From: Maricaulis sp. | GTDB lineage: Bacteria; Pseudomonadota; Alphaproteobacteria; Caulobacterales; Maricaulaceae | Assembly: GCA_029251785.1 (NCBI GenBank) | Contig: JAQXCQ010000039.1 | Span: 1-35,780, forward strand | Direction: 5' to 3' | DNA: 35,780 bases | Shown here: positions 21,722-30,784 of the stretch, piece by piece | Numbering within the stretch: the first letter of the stretch is position 1 | How the letters are laid out: every line of letters starts with the position of its first letter | Position numbers and translations under genes: made by a program | Notes under the pieces: generated by a model | What the model saw: only the letters and a program-made list of their open reading frames with translations | What the model was told of the DNA's origin: nothing | Database searches by the model: none

Positions 21722-22372
21722 TTAGGCTGGTATTTCTGATTTCTTGCGGTGGACGTGAGCCTGGGCCTCTTCGATGATGCCGCTCACATGCGCTTTCGAC
21801 ATCAACAGCGCCTCGCCGCACGTGCGGGTCTGCTCGATCTCCGGTTCGGCAAATTCACCATCCGTGATCGCCACACCCACGACGGCCATCAAGACCATTT
21901 CGCGCGCGCCATCATTAAGGGAGGGCGCGATATCGGCGAGTAGTTCCTGCACCGTCAGTTCTGACTTTTGCATATCGTGCAGGGCGTTATTGACCAGACC
22001 ATCGGAGAATTCCGTGCTGGTGATATCCGACATCATTTGGGCAATTTCAGACCGTTCGACATCGTCGATATGGCCGTCGCTCAGGGCCATTTTGGCCGCC
22101 ACATTCAGGCAGGTGCGCTCAAACTTCGCCATGAAGCGTTCGCCGCTATCACCGGGTTTGAAATCCAAAACGCTGGGCACAAAACCGGTCTCGCAGGAGC
22201 GGCATTCCACATAGGAGGGGTAGGTTTTGATCGGGAAAATCGGGATCCAGTAAAGATGCCCCCAGGTGCGCGGACGGCGTTCCCAAAATTGGGTCTTTTG
22301 CTGACATTGCGGGCAGTCAAATTCCCCGGGATTCAGCTTTTTCTTGAGTGATTTGGTGCCAAATACAAACAT
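21722..22372 (-). CDS. Zinc-ribbon and TerB-like domain protein
   Basis: A 216-aa two-domain protein. The N-terminal zinc ribbon has Cys20, Cys23, Cys57 and Cys60 (FDCPQC and VECRSC) around an aromatic stretch (WGHLYWIPIFPIKTYPSY) that may touch the membrane. Residues 85-205 form a TerB-like helical domain with the acidic metal-site pattern MALSDGHIDDVERSEI and VVGVAITDGEFAEPEI. TerB-type domains occur in tellurite-resistance and stress proteins, but the function here is unproven. It is monocistronic; neighbours are unrelated. Confidence 0.77.
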   Translation of the reverse strand: MFVFGTKSLKKKLNPGEFDCPQCQQKTQFWERRPRTWGHLYWIPIFPIKTYPSYVECRSCETGFVPSVLDFKPGDSGERFMAKFERTCLNVAAKMALSDGHIDDVERSEIAQMMSDITSTEFSDGLVNNALHDMQKSELTVQELLADIAPSLNDGAREMVLMAVVGVAITDGEFAEPEIEQTRTCGEALLMSKAHVSGIIEEAQAHVHRKKSEIPA

Positions 22373-22466
22373 GCTATTCCCCTGTTTGCGCGCAGCTTAT
22401 CGCGTGTTTGGGGAAAGTTTCAAATGGTTTCGTGTTGGGGGTGAAAGTGCGACGGTTTACGGGCGC

Positions 22467-23276
22467 TCAAGCCGCCCGGGCTTTCTTCTGGGCCAGGGTT
22501 TCCGGCTGGGGGCGGGTGAAGAGCAGATTGCCGTCGGCGGAGCCGTCCGCCTCGAAGCGATAGCCACCACCATCAAACTTCACCAGATCGGCGGCATTGG
22601 TAATGCGGTTTTGCACGGCCCAGCGGGCCATCATGCCCCGAGCCTTTTTGGCGTAGACCATCAGCGCGCGCAGCTGACCGTCTTTTTCTTCCTTGAAGGT
22701 GGCGGTGATGACGCGGCCCTTCAACGTCTTCTTGTCGACGGATTTGAAATATTCGTTGGAGGCGAGATTGAGGATGACCGGCGTGTCTTCGTCCGCATCG
22801 GTTTCATTGATCTCATTGAGGTGCTTGGCGATGTGCTTGCCCCAGAAATCATAAAGGTTTTCGCCGCGACGTGTGTGCAGCTTGCGGCCCATCTCCAAGC
22901 GGTAGGGGTGGATCGCATCGAGCGGACGCAGCGCGCCATACATGCCTGATAGCAGGCGCAGATGATCCTGCGCATAGGCCAGATCATCATCGCTCAGGGA
23001 CGCCGCATCCAGCCCGCGATAGACCTCGCCATTGAAGGCAAAGGCCGCAGGTTTGACACCCGGCTCATCCGCCTTGAAGGCCTGAAACCGCTCATAATTG
23101 AGCTTCGCCAGATCGGCATTAATCCCCATCATCGCGCGCAATTTCGCCTGCGTCAGCCCACGCGTGGTTTTTGACAGGATGCGTGTCTGGTCAATCAGCA
23201 CGGGTGATGTCGTCTCCAGCGCGCGATCAACTGGATCGAAACTCATATTCTTGGCAGGCGAAAGCAGAATCAACAT
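22467..23276 (-). CDS. yaaA: Peroxide stress protein YaaA
   Basis: A 269-aa member of the YaaA/UPF0246 family, which in E. coli limits free iron and DNA damage during hydrogen peroxide stress. Hallmarks: MLILLSPAKNM at the start, FNGEVYRGLDAASL, LRLLSGMYGALRPLDAIHPY and EMGRK, then LNLASNEYFK and ARGMMARWAVQNRI. Length is close to the E. coli protein. It starts at ATG23276 and is monocistronic or loosely linked to the M28 peptidase upstream on the same strand. No OxyR-type site can be called with confidence. Confidence 0.95.
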   Translation of the reverse strand: MLILLSPAKNMSFDPVDRALETTSPVLIDQTRILSKTTRGLTQAKLRAMMGINADLAKLNYERFQAFKADEPGVKPAAFAFNGEVYRGLDAASLSDDDLAYAQDHLRLLSGMYGALRPLDAIHPYRLEMGRKLHTRRGENLYDFWGKHIAKHLNEINETDADEDTPVILNLASNEYFKSVDKKTLKGRVITATFKEEKDGQLRALMVYAKKARGMMARWAVQNRITNAADLVKFDGGGYRFEADGSADGNLLFTRPQPETLAQKKARAA

Positions 23277-23330
23277 GGGCGGGCTCCTCTTTTGAACAGA
23301 TAAGCGTTGGGGCGGCAGAGGGGAAGGGGG

Positions 23331-25574
23331 TTACTGTCCCGCTTCGTCCAGAGGGAATTGTGTTCGGACCAAACGCAAATCGCCCCAGTGTTGTGGCACC
23401 GCCCAATCTGGCCGCGCGGCTTGCAGGTCATCGCTCTCAGGTCCGAGACCATGCGTGAAGGCGAGCAGGATCAATTCCGGTGCCTCCAGCGTGGCGTCGA
23501 GGGTCAGGGTCAATTCGATATCGCGGCATGTGCGGCCATAGCAGGCGAAATTGGCCGGACCGTTCAAGTCCTGGGTCTGTCCTCTTAATGAGAGGGCCAA
23601 CAGGGCCGGCTTGTTTCTGATCGGCATCCAGAGCCGGTCGCTGCCAGGGGCCTGAATATGAAAACTTATGTTACGCCGACTGCCATCGATTGTGTCTGAG
23701 AGCGGGGTGATCGTGACCTCGGGCAAGCCGGTATCTGGAGCCGGGGTGAGCAAGGTAGTGCCCAGCAGGCCGGACACGCGCCCGCGCTCAAAATCGGCAA
23801 ATCGGGTCAGGCTGTCCGGAAGGGCTTCGCTTGCGCGGATTCCGTAATGGGCCTCGCTCTGCTCGGTATGCGAGATATGAAGAACAGAAAGCGAGCGCGG
23901 CGCGTCGAGTGAATAGGCGGGAACAAAGATTGAGGCGACCATAAAGCTGACCAGGCCGGCCCCTATGAGCGCGGTTGGTGCCCATCTTGCCGCGGTGTTG
24001 CCGGCCTCGATAGTGGACAGGTGCGGGATCACAAACAGGACGATAAACAGGGGCGCAAAGGCAAAGGGCGCGGCGTTTTCGATAAACAGACCCACTTCAC
24101 CGACGGCGGTCAACGGCAGTGCAATGATCGCGAAGACAAAGGCCGCCAGTATGCCGACCCAGCGGGCGATTGAGGTTTGCCCCAGGCCGACCAGGATCGC
24201 GACGAGACTCATGATTGCCAAAGGCGGGGCAAACAGGATGGCGGCTCCCGGGGCGAAATTGATCGCCACCAAACCAGCGCCGGCAAACCAGATCCAGGCT
24301 GCGGAAGTCAGTCGATGGGCCGTTTCCTGACGCAGGCTAAAGCTGAGCACGGCCATCGCGCCCAGTGCGGCCCCAATGGTTTGCACCCCGCGCAGGGCCC
24401 AGGGATTGGCCCCGCCAAAACTGTTTTCCGGACGCAACAGGCCGATCAGCATCGTCAGCCCGATGGCCAGACCAAGGCCGACAATCAGGGCAAGCGGAGG
24501 TGTCAGGGCGGCTTGTAAAGTGGCCCAGCTGGGACGCTGGTCTGACGTGCGAATGAAAATGAACAGGGCAGCCAGGGCCCCCAATCCGATCATGTACAAG
24601 CCCCAGCCTGCGGGAAGGATGAGGACAAACCAGCCGAGAATATCGGTATACATCATCTGACTCTCCGGCTCTGAATTGTCCTGGCCGAGAAAGGTCTCCG
24701 CCGCGCGCAGGGCCGAGATGCCGATATGGTGCAGGGCGCGCAGGTCCAGATTTTCCAGATTGTCGAAGGGCGTGTGATAGTGGGCTGGCGTGCCGGCATA
24801 GGCGAAATTGGCGGCATCGATGTCGAGCGGCAGGAAGACCGTCATATCGGTGTCATTCGGCATCAACTCGTAAATATCGGCGTTTAGAGAGGATGCGACG
24901 GCTGTTCGTCCGACACCGGTCAGGACATCCAGATCGCTGCTATTGGGTCGGCTGGTCTGGATCAGGGCGGTGATCCCGCTGGAGCCGCGCGCTTCCATAT
25001 TGACGACGGCCCGAATCTGCTCGACCAGCGGGTCGGCGCGGACAAAGGCGCGGGCCCCCATCAAACCGGTTTCCTCACCATCTGTAATCAGCACCAATAC
25101 CGGGCGATCCAGCTCGCGCTGCGACAGCAGATGGGCGATCTCCAGGCTGGCCGCCATGCCCGACCCGTCATCGGAGGCGCCGGGGCCGGCGGGCACGGAA
25201 TCATAGTGCGACAGCAAGACCACCGCATCCGGTCCCGGCTCGGTCACCCAGAACACCACGTTTTGCACCCGGGCGCAGGCAAGACCAAAGCCGGTAATGC
25301 ATTGAAAATCATCCCGCACCATGGGATCGAAACCGAGGCCGGTTATCTCGTTCAGCAGGCGTGCGCGCACGGCATCATTGGCGTCGCTATCGACGGGGTG
25401 GGGTGTCTCATCGCCGAGGATACGGACCAGGCGCTGATAGGCGCGTTCGGTGTTGAAGGGGGCGTCGGGGTCGACGGCGGGGGCGGCGACGAAGAGCGGT
25501 CGGGCGATAAACGCCGCCAGAATGACCAGTAATGTCGCAAGGACGGCCCAAGCAGATTTCAGTCCAGCCAGCAT
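23331..25574 (-). CDS. M28 family metallopeptidase with multispan membrane domain
   Basis: A 747-aa protein. A signal-anchor at about 8-31 precedes an M28 zinc aminopeptidase domain (residues 40-310) with ligands and catalytic residues: His123 and Asp125 in LLSHYDSVPAG, Asp135 in GASDDGSG, Glu167-Glu168 in DGEETGLMGA, Glu194 in VNMEARG and His267 in YHTPFDN. About eight spans follow at 325-575, then a C-terminal beta-rich domain at 600-745. The layout matches ERMP1/Fxna-like membrane peptidases; the catalytic domain should face the periplasm. Substrate unknown. Confidence 0.9.
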   Translation of the reverse strand: MLAGLKSAWAVLATLLVILAAFIARPLFVAAPAVDPDAPFNTERAYQRLVRILGDETPHPVDSDANDAVRARLLNEITGLGFDPMVRDDFQCITGFGLACARVQNVVFWVTEPGPDAVVLLSHYDSVPAGPGASDDGSGMAASLEIAHLLSQRELDRPVLVLITDGEETGLMGARAFVRADPLVEQIRAVVNMEARGSSGITALIQTSRPNSSDLDVLTGVGRTAVASSLNADIYELMPNDTDMTVFLPLDIDAANFAYAGTPAHYHTPFDNLENLDLRALHHIGISALRAAETFLGQDNSEPESQMMYTDILGWFVLILPAGWGLYMIGLGALAALFIFIRTSDQRPSWATLQAALTPPLALIVGLGLAIGLTMLIGLLRPENSFGGANPWALRGVQTIGAALGAMAVLSFSLRQETAHRLTSAAWIWFAGAGLVAINFAPGAAILFAPPLAIMSLVAILVGLGQTSIARWVGILAAFVFAIIALPLTAVGEVGLFIENAAPFAFAPLFIVLFVIPHLSTIEAGNTAARWAPTALIGAGLVSFMVASIFVPAYSLDAPRSLSVLHISHTEQSEAHYGIRASEALPDSLTRFADFERGRVSGLLGTTLLTPAPDTGLPEVTITPLSDTIDGSRRNISFHIQAPGSDRLWMPIRNKPALLALSLRGQTQDLNGPANFACYGRTCRDIELTLTLDATLEAPELILLAFTHGLGPESDDLQAARPDWAVPQHWGDLRLVRTQFPLDEAGQ

Positions 25575-25773
25575 TGTGTCTCTCCCCTATTTGCGCGCAG
25601 ATTGGGTGAGGCGACGGGCGATGGCAAGTGCGCGGTCTTGAAAATAAATACCAATTTTAGTCTCACCTGATGAATGCGTGAGACGACCGATTGTCGATCA
25701 AGCTGATCGAGGAGCCCCCGAACGCGCGCGGACACGCTGCAGACTGTGCGAGAGAATTGAGGCCATGGATCGA

Positions 25774-25804
25774 AAAGCGCCACCGGTATAACCGGTGGCG
25801 CTTT
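25774..25804 (-). terminator. Rho-independent terminator
   Basis: A perfect 14-bp stem AAAGCGCCACCGGT-ATA-ACCGGTGGCGCTTT, followed on the minus strand by another T (GCGCTTTTCG). It lies 32 bases after the stop of the duplicated secreted-protein gene, so it should end that transcript. The rest of 25575-25835 holds no gene that I can see. Confidence 0.75.
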
Positions 25805-25835
25805 CATTCGGAACAAGTCGCATGTTTTAGTAGGA

Positions 25836-26987
25836 TTACAGCTCGGAAATCGCGAGACGGGCGCGCGCCGTGGCGTTGTCATAGGTGCCAATCCAGATAT
25901 CGTATTGGCCGCTCATCGGTGTCAGTGACAGCGCCGGATTCATACCGTTCACACCGCTATCGTCATCACAAAACCAATTGCCGTTCGGGTCATTGATGAT
26001 CAGTGTCGTATCATCATAGGCATCGACCGAGAAAATCAGCTCGGCATAGGAGCCTTCGGCAAAGTCGAGGCGAACATCCGGGGCCTCGGCCACGTAACCG
26101 ACACACTGGTTATTTGTGTAGGCGGCGATATCAATCTCGCCACCGGCAACAACTGGGATCTCGTAGGGATCGGGTGTGAAGCCTGAATAGAGCGAGTAAT
26201 GGCCATAGGTCGGTGGCAGTGAATAATCGGGACCACCGCCCAGACTTGTCTCTGAGACATTGCCGTTTGGATTGTAGGGCAGCTCGGAAATGGCCAGCGT
26301 GGCAGCCGCAAGCGAGCGATCATAGGTGCCGACCCAGATATCGTATTGGCCACTCATCGGGGTGAAGCTGAGCAGCGGGTTTAGATTGCCGCCGCTATCA
26401 TCGTCACAATACCAATTGCCATTGGGATCGTTGATGATCAGCGTGGTGTCGCCCTCGGAGAAGGCCGAGAAATTGATTTCATTGTAATTGCCGCCCTGAA
26501 AATGCAGGCGCACATCCGGGGCCGCCGAAGCAAAGCCGCTGCACTGGCCCTGTGTCGCGGTGGACATATTTACGGGGCCGCCGGCAGTCAGATTGATCTG
26601 GTGTGGATCGGGCGTGAAGCCGGAGTTCAGATTATAGGTGCCGTAGGTGGCGACGAGCGAGTAATCCAGCTGTGGCTGGCCGCCCATTGTTGAGCCGTAG
26701 GATTGCGTGTTGAACGACATGCGCTGGGGACAGATATTTCCGTCCTGGGTCTTAGGATCATAATCCATCAGATAGGCCCAACGGCCCGGATTGTATTCCA
26801 GACGTTGACCGACGCCCGGGACCTGAAAGCGATTGCCGCTATCGGCACCGGTCAAGACCAGCTCGCCGCCCTGGGCGTTATAGGTGCAGGTCATAGTCGA
26901 CTGAGCGGCGGCCGGGGCCGCTGTCGCGGCCACTGACAACAAGCCAGCAATTGCTAATAAACGGATGATTTCCCCCTGATGAAACAA
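25836..26987 (-). CDS. Secreted protein with two pre-peptidase-C-like repeats
   Basis: Up to 383 aa. A signal peptide (IRLLAIAGLLSVAATAAPAA) precedes an N-terminal domain (30-105, with Cys34 and Cys86) and two tandem copies of about 128 residues: 108-235 and 254-383. Each copy has YG.Y.L.SGFTPDP, a single Cys, APDVRL, then DTTLIINDPNGNW, CDDDSG, PMSGQYDIW, GTYD and LAISEL, the pattern of PPC-type beta-sandwich domains with an acidic, probably Ca-binding loop. No catalytic domain is present. The listed start is TTG26987; there is no ATG before the signal peptide. AGGGGGAA sits just before an ATC codon that opens the natural signal sequence, so the true start is uncertain. Confidence 0.75.
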   Translation of the reverse strand: MFHQGEIIRLLAIAGLLSVAATAAPAAAQSTMTCTYNAQGGELVLTGADSGNRFQVPGVGQRLEYNPGRWAYLMDYDPKTQDGNICPQRMSFNTQSYGSTMGGQPQLDYSLVATYGTYNLNSGFTPDPHQINLTAGGPVNMSTATQGQCSGFASAAPDVRLHFQGGNYNEINFSAFSEGDTTLIINDPNGNWYCDDDSGGNLNPLLSFTPMSGQYDIWVGTYDRSLAAATLAISELPYNPNGNVSETSLGGGPDYSLPPTYGHYSLYSGFTPDPYEIPVVAGGEIDIAAYTNNQCVGYVAEAPDVRLDFAEGSYAELIFSVDAYDDTTLIINDPNGNWFCDDDSGVNGMNPALSLTPMSGQYDIWIGTYDNATARARLAISEL

Positions 26988-27204
26988 CTCTGCGAATTCT
27001 AAAAGGGCCGGCGGCCCGGGTTCAACTGATAATTTTATGCCCGGACCTCAACATCAGACCAGGCCCGCTGCAATTGCGCCTCATCGCCATTCGAATGGCG
27101 GATGCACGGATAATCCCCAGCCTTCCCAGCGTCTCCACTTCCCCCACATCTCCGGCTCTGCTATCCCGGCTGATCCCATCCCCAGCCAAAAGGCCAACTT
27201 CCGC

Positions 27205-27822
27205 ATGCCCGCATCTGCCCGTACCAAAGAACCGCCCCGCGCCTGGCAGCGCATGATTTCCGGACGTCGGCTGGACCTGCTCGATCCATCGCCCTTCGAT
27301 ATTGAAATCAGTGATATCGCCCACGGGCTGGCACGGGTGGCGCGGTGGAATGGGCAGACCAAGGGCGATCATGCCTTCTCTGTTGCCGAGCATTCGGTGC
27401 TGGTGCTGAATATCGTGACAGAGCTGTATCCGGATCTGGATATCAAATGGCGCATGGCGGCCTTGCTGCATGACAGTTCGGAATATGTGATCGGCGATAT
27501 GATCAGCCCGTTTAAAGCGGCGTTGGGGCTGGATTATCGCGAGTTTGAGGACCGGATCGAAGAGGCGGTGCATCTGCGCTACGGCCTGCCGCCGCACATT
27601 CCAAAATTGATCAAGAAGAAGATCAAGCGCGCCGACCATATCAGCGCCTATTTCGAGGCCACGCAGATCGCCGGCTTTGCTCATGGCGAGTCGACCAAGT
27701 TTTTCGGGCGCCCGCCGGCGGGTATGGAGATCGCCATCCGGCCGCTTCCGGTAAAGGCGGCGCAGGCGCTGTTTATGTCGCGCTTTGAAGAATTGCTGGC
27801 CGAGCTGGAGGCGCAGGGATGA
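27205..27822 (+). CDS. HD-domain phosphohydrolase (YfbR-like)
   Basis: A 205-aa HD-domain protein resembling YfbR-type 5'-nucleotidases. Metal ligands: His63 in SVAEHSVLV, the His89-Asp90 doublet in AALLHDSSEYVIGDMISPFK and Asp144 in KRADHISAYFEA. The segment ISDIAHGLARVARWNG at 36-50 is typical. ATG27205, after AAAGG, is chosen; the open frame back to 27037 is Pro/Ser-rich and unlike protein. It overlaps the next gene by ATGA. Because its partner is an NAD-type regulator, its substrate may be a nucleotide of NAD or dNMP metabolism (inference). Confidence 0.87.
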   Translation: MPASARTKEPPRAWQRMISGRRLDLLDPSPFDIEISDIAHGLARVARWNGQTKGDHAFSVAEHSVLVLNIVTELYPDLDIKWRMAALLHDSSEYVIGDMISPFKAALGLDYREFEDRIEEAVHLRYGLPPHIPKLIKKKIKRADHISAYFEATQIAGFAHGESTKFFGRPPAGMEIAIRPLPVKAAQALFMSRFEELLAELEAQG

Positions 27823-28781
27823 GCGGCGTGGATGATGCGATTTCCGTCGGCCTTAACGGGGTTATTCTGACGGCCAATCCGGATCATCCCCAGGTGCTGA
27901 TCGTGCCGCGTGAGCAGGGCGATGTGGCGCTGCCCTTTGGGCCTTTCGATCCGGTCTCGGACCGCACGTTTGAGATTGGATTGAGACGCTGGGTGGCCGA
28001 GCAGGCACGGTTTGTTCTGGGCTATGTGGAACAGCTCTACACCTTTGGCGATCTGGGCCGCGAAGCGCCGTTGGCCGAGCTTGAGGGCGCTGGCAAAAGC
28101 CGGGTGATCTCGATCTCCTATCTGGGCCTGACCGACGATCATTCCGCCCCGCCCGAGGGCGGCGGTGTGTGGCGCGATATTTATGATTTTTTTCCCTGGG
28201 AAGACTGGCGCAAGGCGCGGCCGCCGCTACTCGACAGTCATATCATCCCGCGCCTGAACACCTGGGCTGATGCCGAACCAGACCGCATCAATCGCGCCGC
28301 CCGCCATGACCGCATCCGCACCGGCTTTGGGGATGCCGACGCGCGCTGGAATGAGGAGCGCCTGCTGGACCGCTTCGAGCTCTTGTATGAGGCCGGTCTG
28401 ATCGAGGAAGCCGTCCGCGACGGCCAGATCAAAAAATCTTCTAATTGCCCCGGCCTGGGCGAGGCGATGGCCTCCGACCATCGCCGCATTCTGGCGACGG
28501 CCCTGTCGCGCTTGCGCGGCAAGGTGAAATACCGCCCGGTCGTGTTTGAGCTGATGCCGGAAACCTTCACCCTGTCGCATCTCCAACACGTGCTGGAAGG
28601 CATTGTCGGCTACCGAATCCACAAACAAAACTTCCGGCGCTCATTGGACCGCATGGGGTTTGTCGAAGGTACGGGCGAGATGGAATCGGCAACCGGCGGG
28701 CGCCCGGCGGAGCTGCACCGTTATCGCCGCGAGGCGGTGGCCGGGATGCCATCACTGGGCCTGGCGACACCGCGCCTGTAA
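27819..28781 (+). CDS. nadQ: NadQ-like (COG4111) NAD regulator
   Basis: A 320-aa regulator with an N-terminal Nudix-like sensor and a C-terminal winged helix. The Nudix-box region is degenerate: FEIGLRRWVAEQARFVLG aligns with it but lacks the REUXEE glutamates, so it should bind a nucleotide rather than cleave it. The C-terminal part (FTLSHLQHVLEGIVGYRIHK, then NFRRSLDRMGFV and GRPAELHRYRRE) is the DNA-binding helix pair of the NrtR/NadQ group. COG4111 proteins are described as NAD-synthesis regulators in alphaproteobacteria. It is translationally coupled by ATGA to the HD phosphohydrolase. Target sites are not in view. Confidence 0.8.
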   Translation: MSGVDDAISVGLNGVILTANPDHPQVLIVPREQGDVALPFGPFDPVSDRTFEIGLRRWVAEQARFVLGYVEQLYTFGDLGREAPLAELEGAGKSRVISISYLGLTDDHSAPPEGGGVWRDIYDFFPWEDWRKARPPLLDSHIIPRLNTWADAEPDRINRAARHDRIRTGFGDADARWNEERLLDRFELLYEAGLIEEAVRDGQIKKSSNCPGLGEAMASDHRRILATALSRLRGKVKYRPVVFELMPETFTLSHLQHVLEGIVGYRIHKQNFRRSLDRMGFVEGTGEMESATGGRPAELHRYRREAVAGMPSLGLATPRL

Positions 28782-29008
28782 TCCGGTCCGCCCGCATCCT
28801 GACGAAAGTCATTACGTCATTCCACGGGCAATGCCCAAAAACGCCTTCTTCCCAGGTGGGTAGAATTTGTTTGCGAGAACACTCAAATACGCTTGAATAG
28901 CGATTAAATAAACCCAAACCTATTTCAGGTAGCATTCCAAGTCATTGGACTTGCACTCATTAGCGGACAAGCCGCTGAGCGGTACGGGTGCGTTATTCGG
29001 GACGCGAC

Positions 29009-29950
29009 ATGGCCAAATCTGTCAAAAAAGCCATTGCAGAGATCGATGCTTTTCGCGAGGATCGGATTGCGCTGGTGATGTTGCAGGACATTGCGTTAAG
29101 CCTGATCGCCACACCGGAGCCGGAATATTTGTCTGGATTTGTTGAGGCGGCGGGTCAGGCCATGGGCGCTGATATGGTTTTGGTCAGCCGAATTCGATCC
29201 CCGGAAGAGCCGGTGACCGCAATTGCCATCTATGACCGGTCTGGTCAGGCCAGCCATTATGAGTATCCTTTGCGTGGCACGCCGTGTGAGCAAGTGTTCA
29301 TCGACAATCAGCCGTTTGTGATGGGCTGCGGATTGCAGGAGGCGTTTCCATCCGACGAGGATTTGGGGGCCTTCGGGCTGAACTCCTATGTCGGCATGCC
29401 ATTGTTTCATGAGGGCAAGTGTTTTGGCCTCGTCGCTGCCCTGTTTCGTGCCGAAAACCCGCCCAGTGAGCCAATCCTGAAAGTGTTTAAGCATGTCGAG
29501 GACCGGATCGCATCCGGCATTCGTGCTTATGATGCGATTCAGGCGGAGCGTCTGGAACTTCGCGGGCAGGTGGCCCATGGGCGCAAACGTCTGGAAATCG
29601 CTCTGGGTGCGTCGGGTATCGGTGTGTGGGAATACGATATGACGGCGGGATCAACGCGCTGGGATGACCGCATGTGCGAGCTGTACGGTGTGCCCTGGCA
29701 AGGGGAGATCGTGAAGCCGGAGGAATGGCTCAAATTTATTCATCCCGATGATCTTGAAGCTGTTTGGGGAAATACGCTGCGCGCGGTCCAGGACCGCAAA
29801 CCCTACCAGATTGAGTTTCGGATTCTGCGCTTAGGCGGGGCTGTTCGAACGCTGCGTTCGGTCGGTCAATATGTGGAGATCGAGGGCGCTAATCCCGGCT
29901 TTATCGGGTGCGATCGCGACATTACTGACGACATGGCCCTGGCCGTGTAA
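29009..29950 (+). CDS. GAF-PAS sensor half of an interrupted histidine kinase
   Basis: A 313-aa product from ATG29009 (GTG28988 is an alternative). An N-terminal GAF domain (about 25-170: IALSLIATPEPEYLSGFVEA through NSYVGMPLFHEGKCFGLVAA) is followed by a PAS_3-type domain (about 188-305: LEIALGASGIGVWEYDMTAG, FIHPDDLEAVWG, IEFRILRLGG, FIGCDRDITDD). It ends at TAA29948. The same frame continues without another stop into a histidine-kinase core, so this looks like the sensor part of one ancestral kinase. Alone it could still bind a ligand but not signal. No membrane span, so it is a cytoplasmic sensor. An inverted repeat CAAGTC-ATTG-GACTTG lies at 28938-28953 upstream. Confidence 0.82.
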   Translation: MAKSVKKAIAEIDAFREDRIALVMLQDIALSLIATPEPEYLSGFVEAAGQAMGADMVLVSRIRSPEEPVTAIAIYDRSGQASHYEYPLRGTPCEQVFIDNQPFVMGCGLQEAFPSDEDLGAFGLNSYVGMPLFHEGKCFGLVAALFRAENPPSEPILKVFKHVEDRIASGIRAYDAIQAERLELRGQVAHGRKRLEIALGASGIGVWEYDMTAGSTRWDDRMCELYGVPWQGEIVKPEEWLKFIHPDDLEAVWGNTLRAVQDRKPYQIEFRILRLGGAVRTLRSVGQYVEIEGANPGFIGCDRDITDDMALAV

Positions 29951-30691
29951 TTAAAGGATCGTTCCCGCGAAGCGGAGGCGGCCAATCTGGCGAAATCTCA
30001 ATTTTTGGCCAATGCCAGCCATGAATTGCGAACGCCGCTCAACCACATTCTGTCGAGCCTCGAAATTCTCCGGTCAAGCGGCTATGATGAAACGCAGGAA
30101 AAGTGGCTCGGTGTTGCAAAAAGCAGCGGCCAGAACTTGCTAAATATTATCAATGATTTCCTCGACATGACACGTCTTGAAAACCGAACCATGGATGTGG
30201 ATCGCACGGCATTTGACCCGAGGGATATTGTCGAACACGCGGTTGAGATGTGTGTTGGAGATGATCGCTCTGTTTCGCTCAGGCTGAATGTTCATCCCGA
30301 AACCCCGCAAGTCTTGGTATCCGACCCGAGACGGGTCGGGCAAGTGGTGATCAATTTGCTGTCAAATGCGATGAAATTTGGCAAGGACAAACCGATCGAG
30401 GTGGTCATGAGCCCGGCGCAACACGCCGATATGAGTGTCCGTCTTGAGGTGGCGGATAAGGGGTGTGGCATTGAGCCGGCCCAGCAGGCCGCGATTTTTG
30501 ATCGACTGCATCAAGTGAATGGCGATTGTAATCGTGTGCATGGCGGCAATGGGCTGGGCCTGTCGATTTGCCGCGAGCTGGTGACGCTGCTTGGCGGGTA
30601 TATCGGCGTCGACAGCACGCCGGGTGAGGGCAGTCGCTTCTATGTTGAATTGCCCGCTCTCGATACTGATCACGACGAGCAGGCGGCCTAG
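29951..30691 (+). CDS. Histidine kinase core half, downstream of in-frame stop
   Basis: The frame resumes right after TAA29948-29950 and runs to 30691. The first possible start codon is TTG30005, giving 228 aa that begin inside the H-box region. Dimerisation H-box: FLANASHELRTPLNHILSSL with the phospho-acceptor His; N-box LLSNAMKF; G1 DKGCGIEPAQ; F-box IFDRLHQ; G2 GNGLGLSICRELVTLLGGYI. All catalytic blocks look intact and there is no receiver domain. The 18 codons before TTG30005 (KDRSREAEAANLAKSQF) encode the normal coiled linker, so a true start inside the conserved helix is unlikely. No ribosome binding site is evident. Probably a recently broken gene. Confidence 0.8.
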   Translation, partial: LKDRSREAEAANLAKSQFLANASHELRTPLNHILSSLEILRSSGYDETQEKWLGVAKSSGQNLLNIINDFLDMTRLENRTMDVDRTAFDPRDIVEHAVEMCVGDDRSVSLRLNVHPETPQVLVSDPRRVGQVVINLLSNAMKFGKDKPIEVVMSPAQHADMSVRLEVADKGCGIEPAQQAAIFDRLHQVNGDCNRVHGGNGLGLSICRELVTLLGGYIGVDSTPGEGSRFYVELPALDTDHDEQAA

Positions 30692-30726
30692 TTGTATCGT
30701 TCTGAAGCCTCTCGCATTCACAGCAA

Positions 30727-30756
30727 CAAGAGCCCGCACATAGGTGCAGGCCCTTG
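30727..30756. terminator. Terminator-like hairpin between convergent genes
   Basis: CAAGAGCCCGCAC-ATAG-GTGCAGGCCCTTG pairs at 11 of 13 positions. It lies between the kinase stop at 30691 and the convergent ankyrin frame stop at 30785, so it can serve both strands. No strong U-tract follows. Confidence 0.5.
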
Positions 30757-30784
30757 TCTCATCTGGCTTGAATAACGCGGCGCG

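Noticed and set aside
23331-25574. The plus-strand frames over the M28 peptidase
   Set aside because: All are antisense shadows; the minus strand has the full zinc ligand set and a sensible membrane topology.
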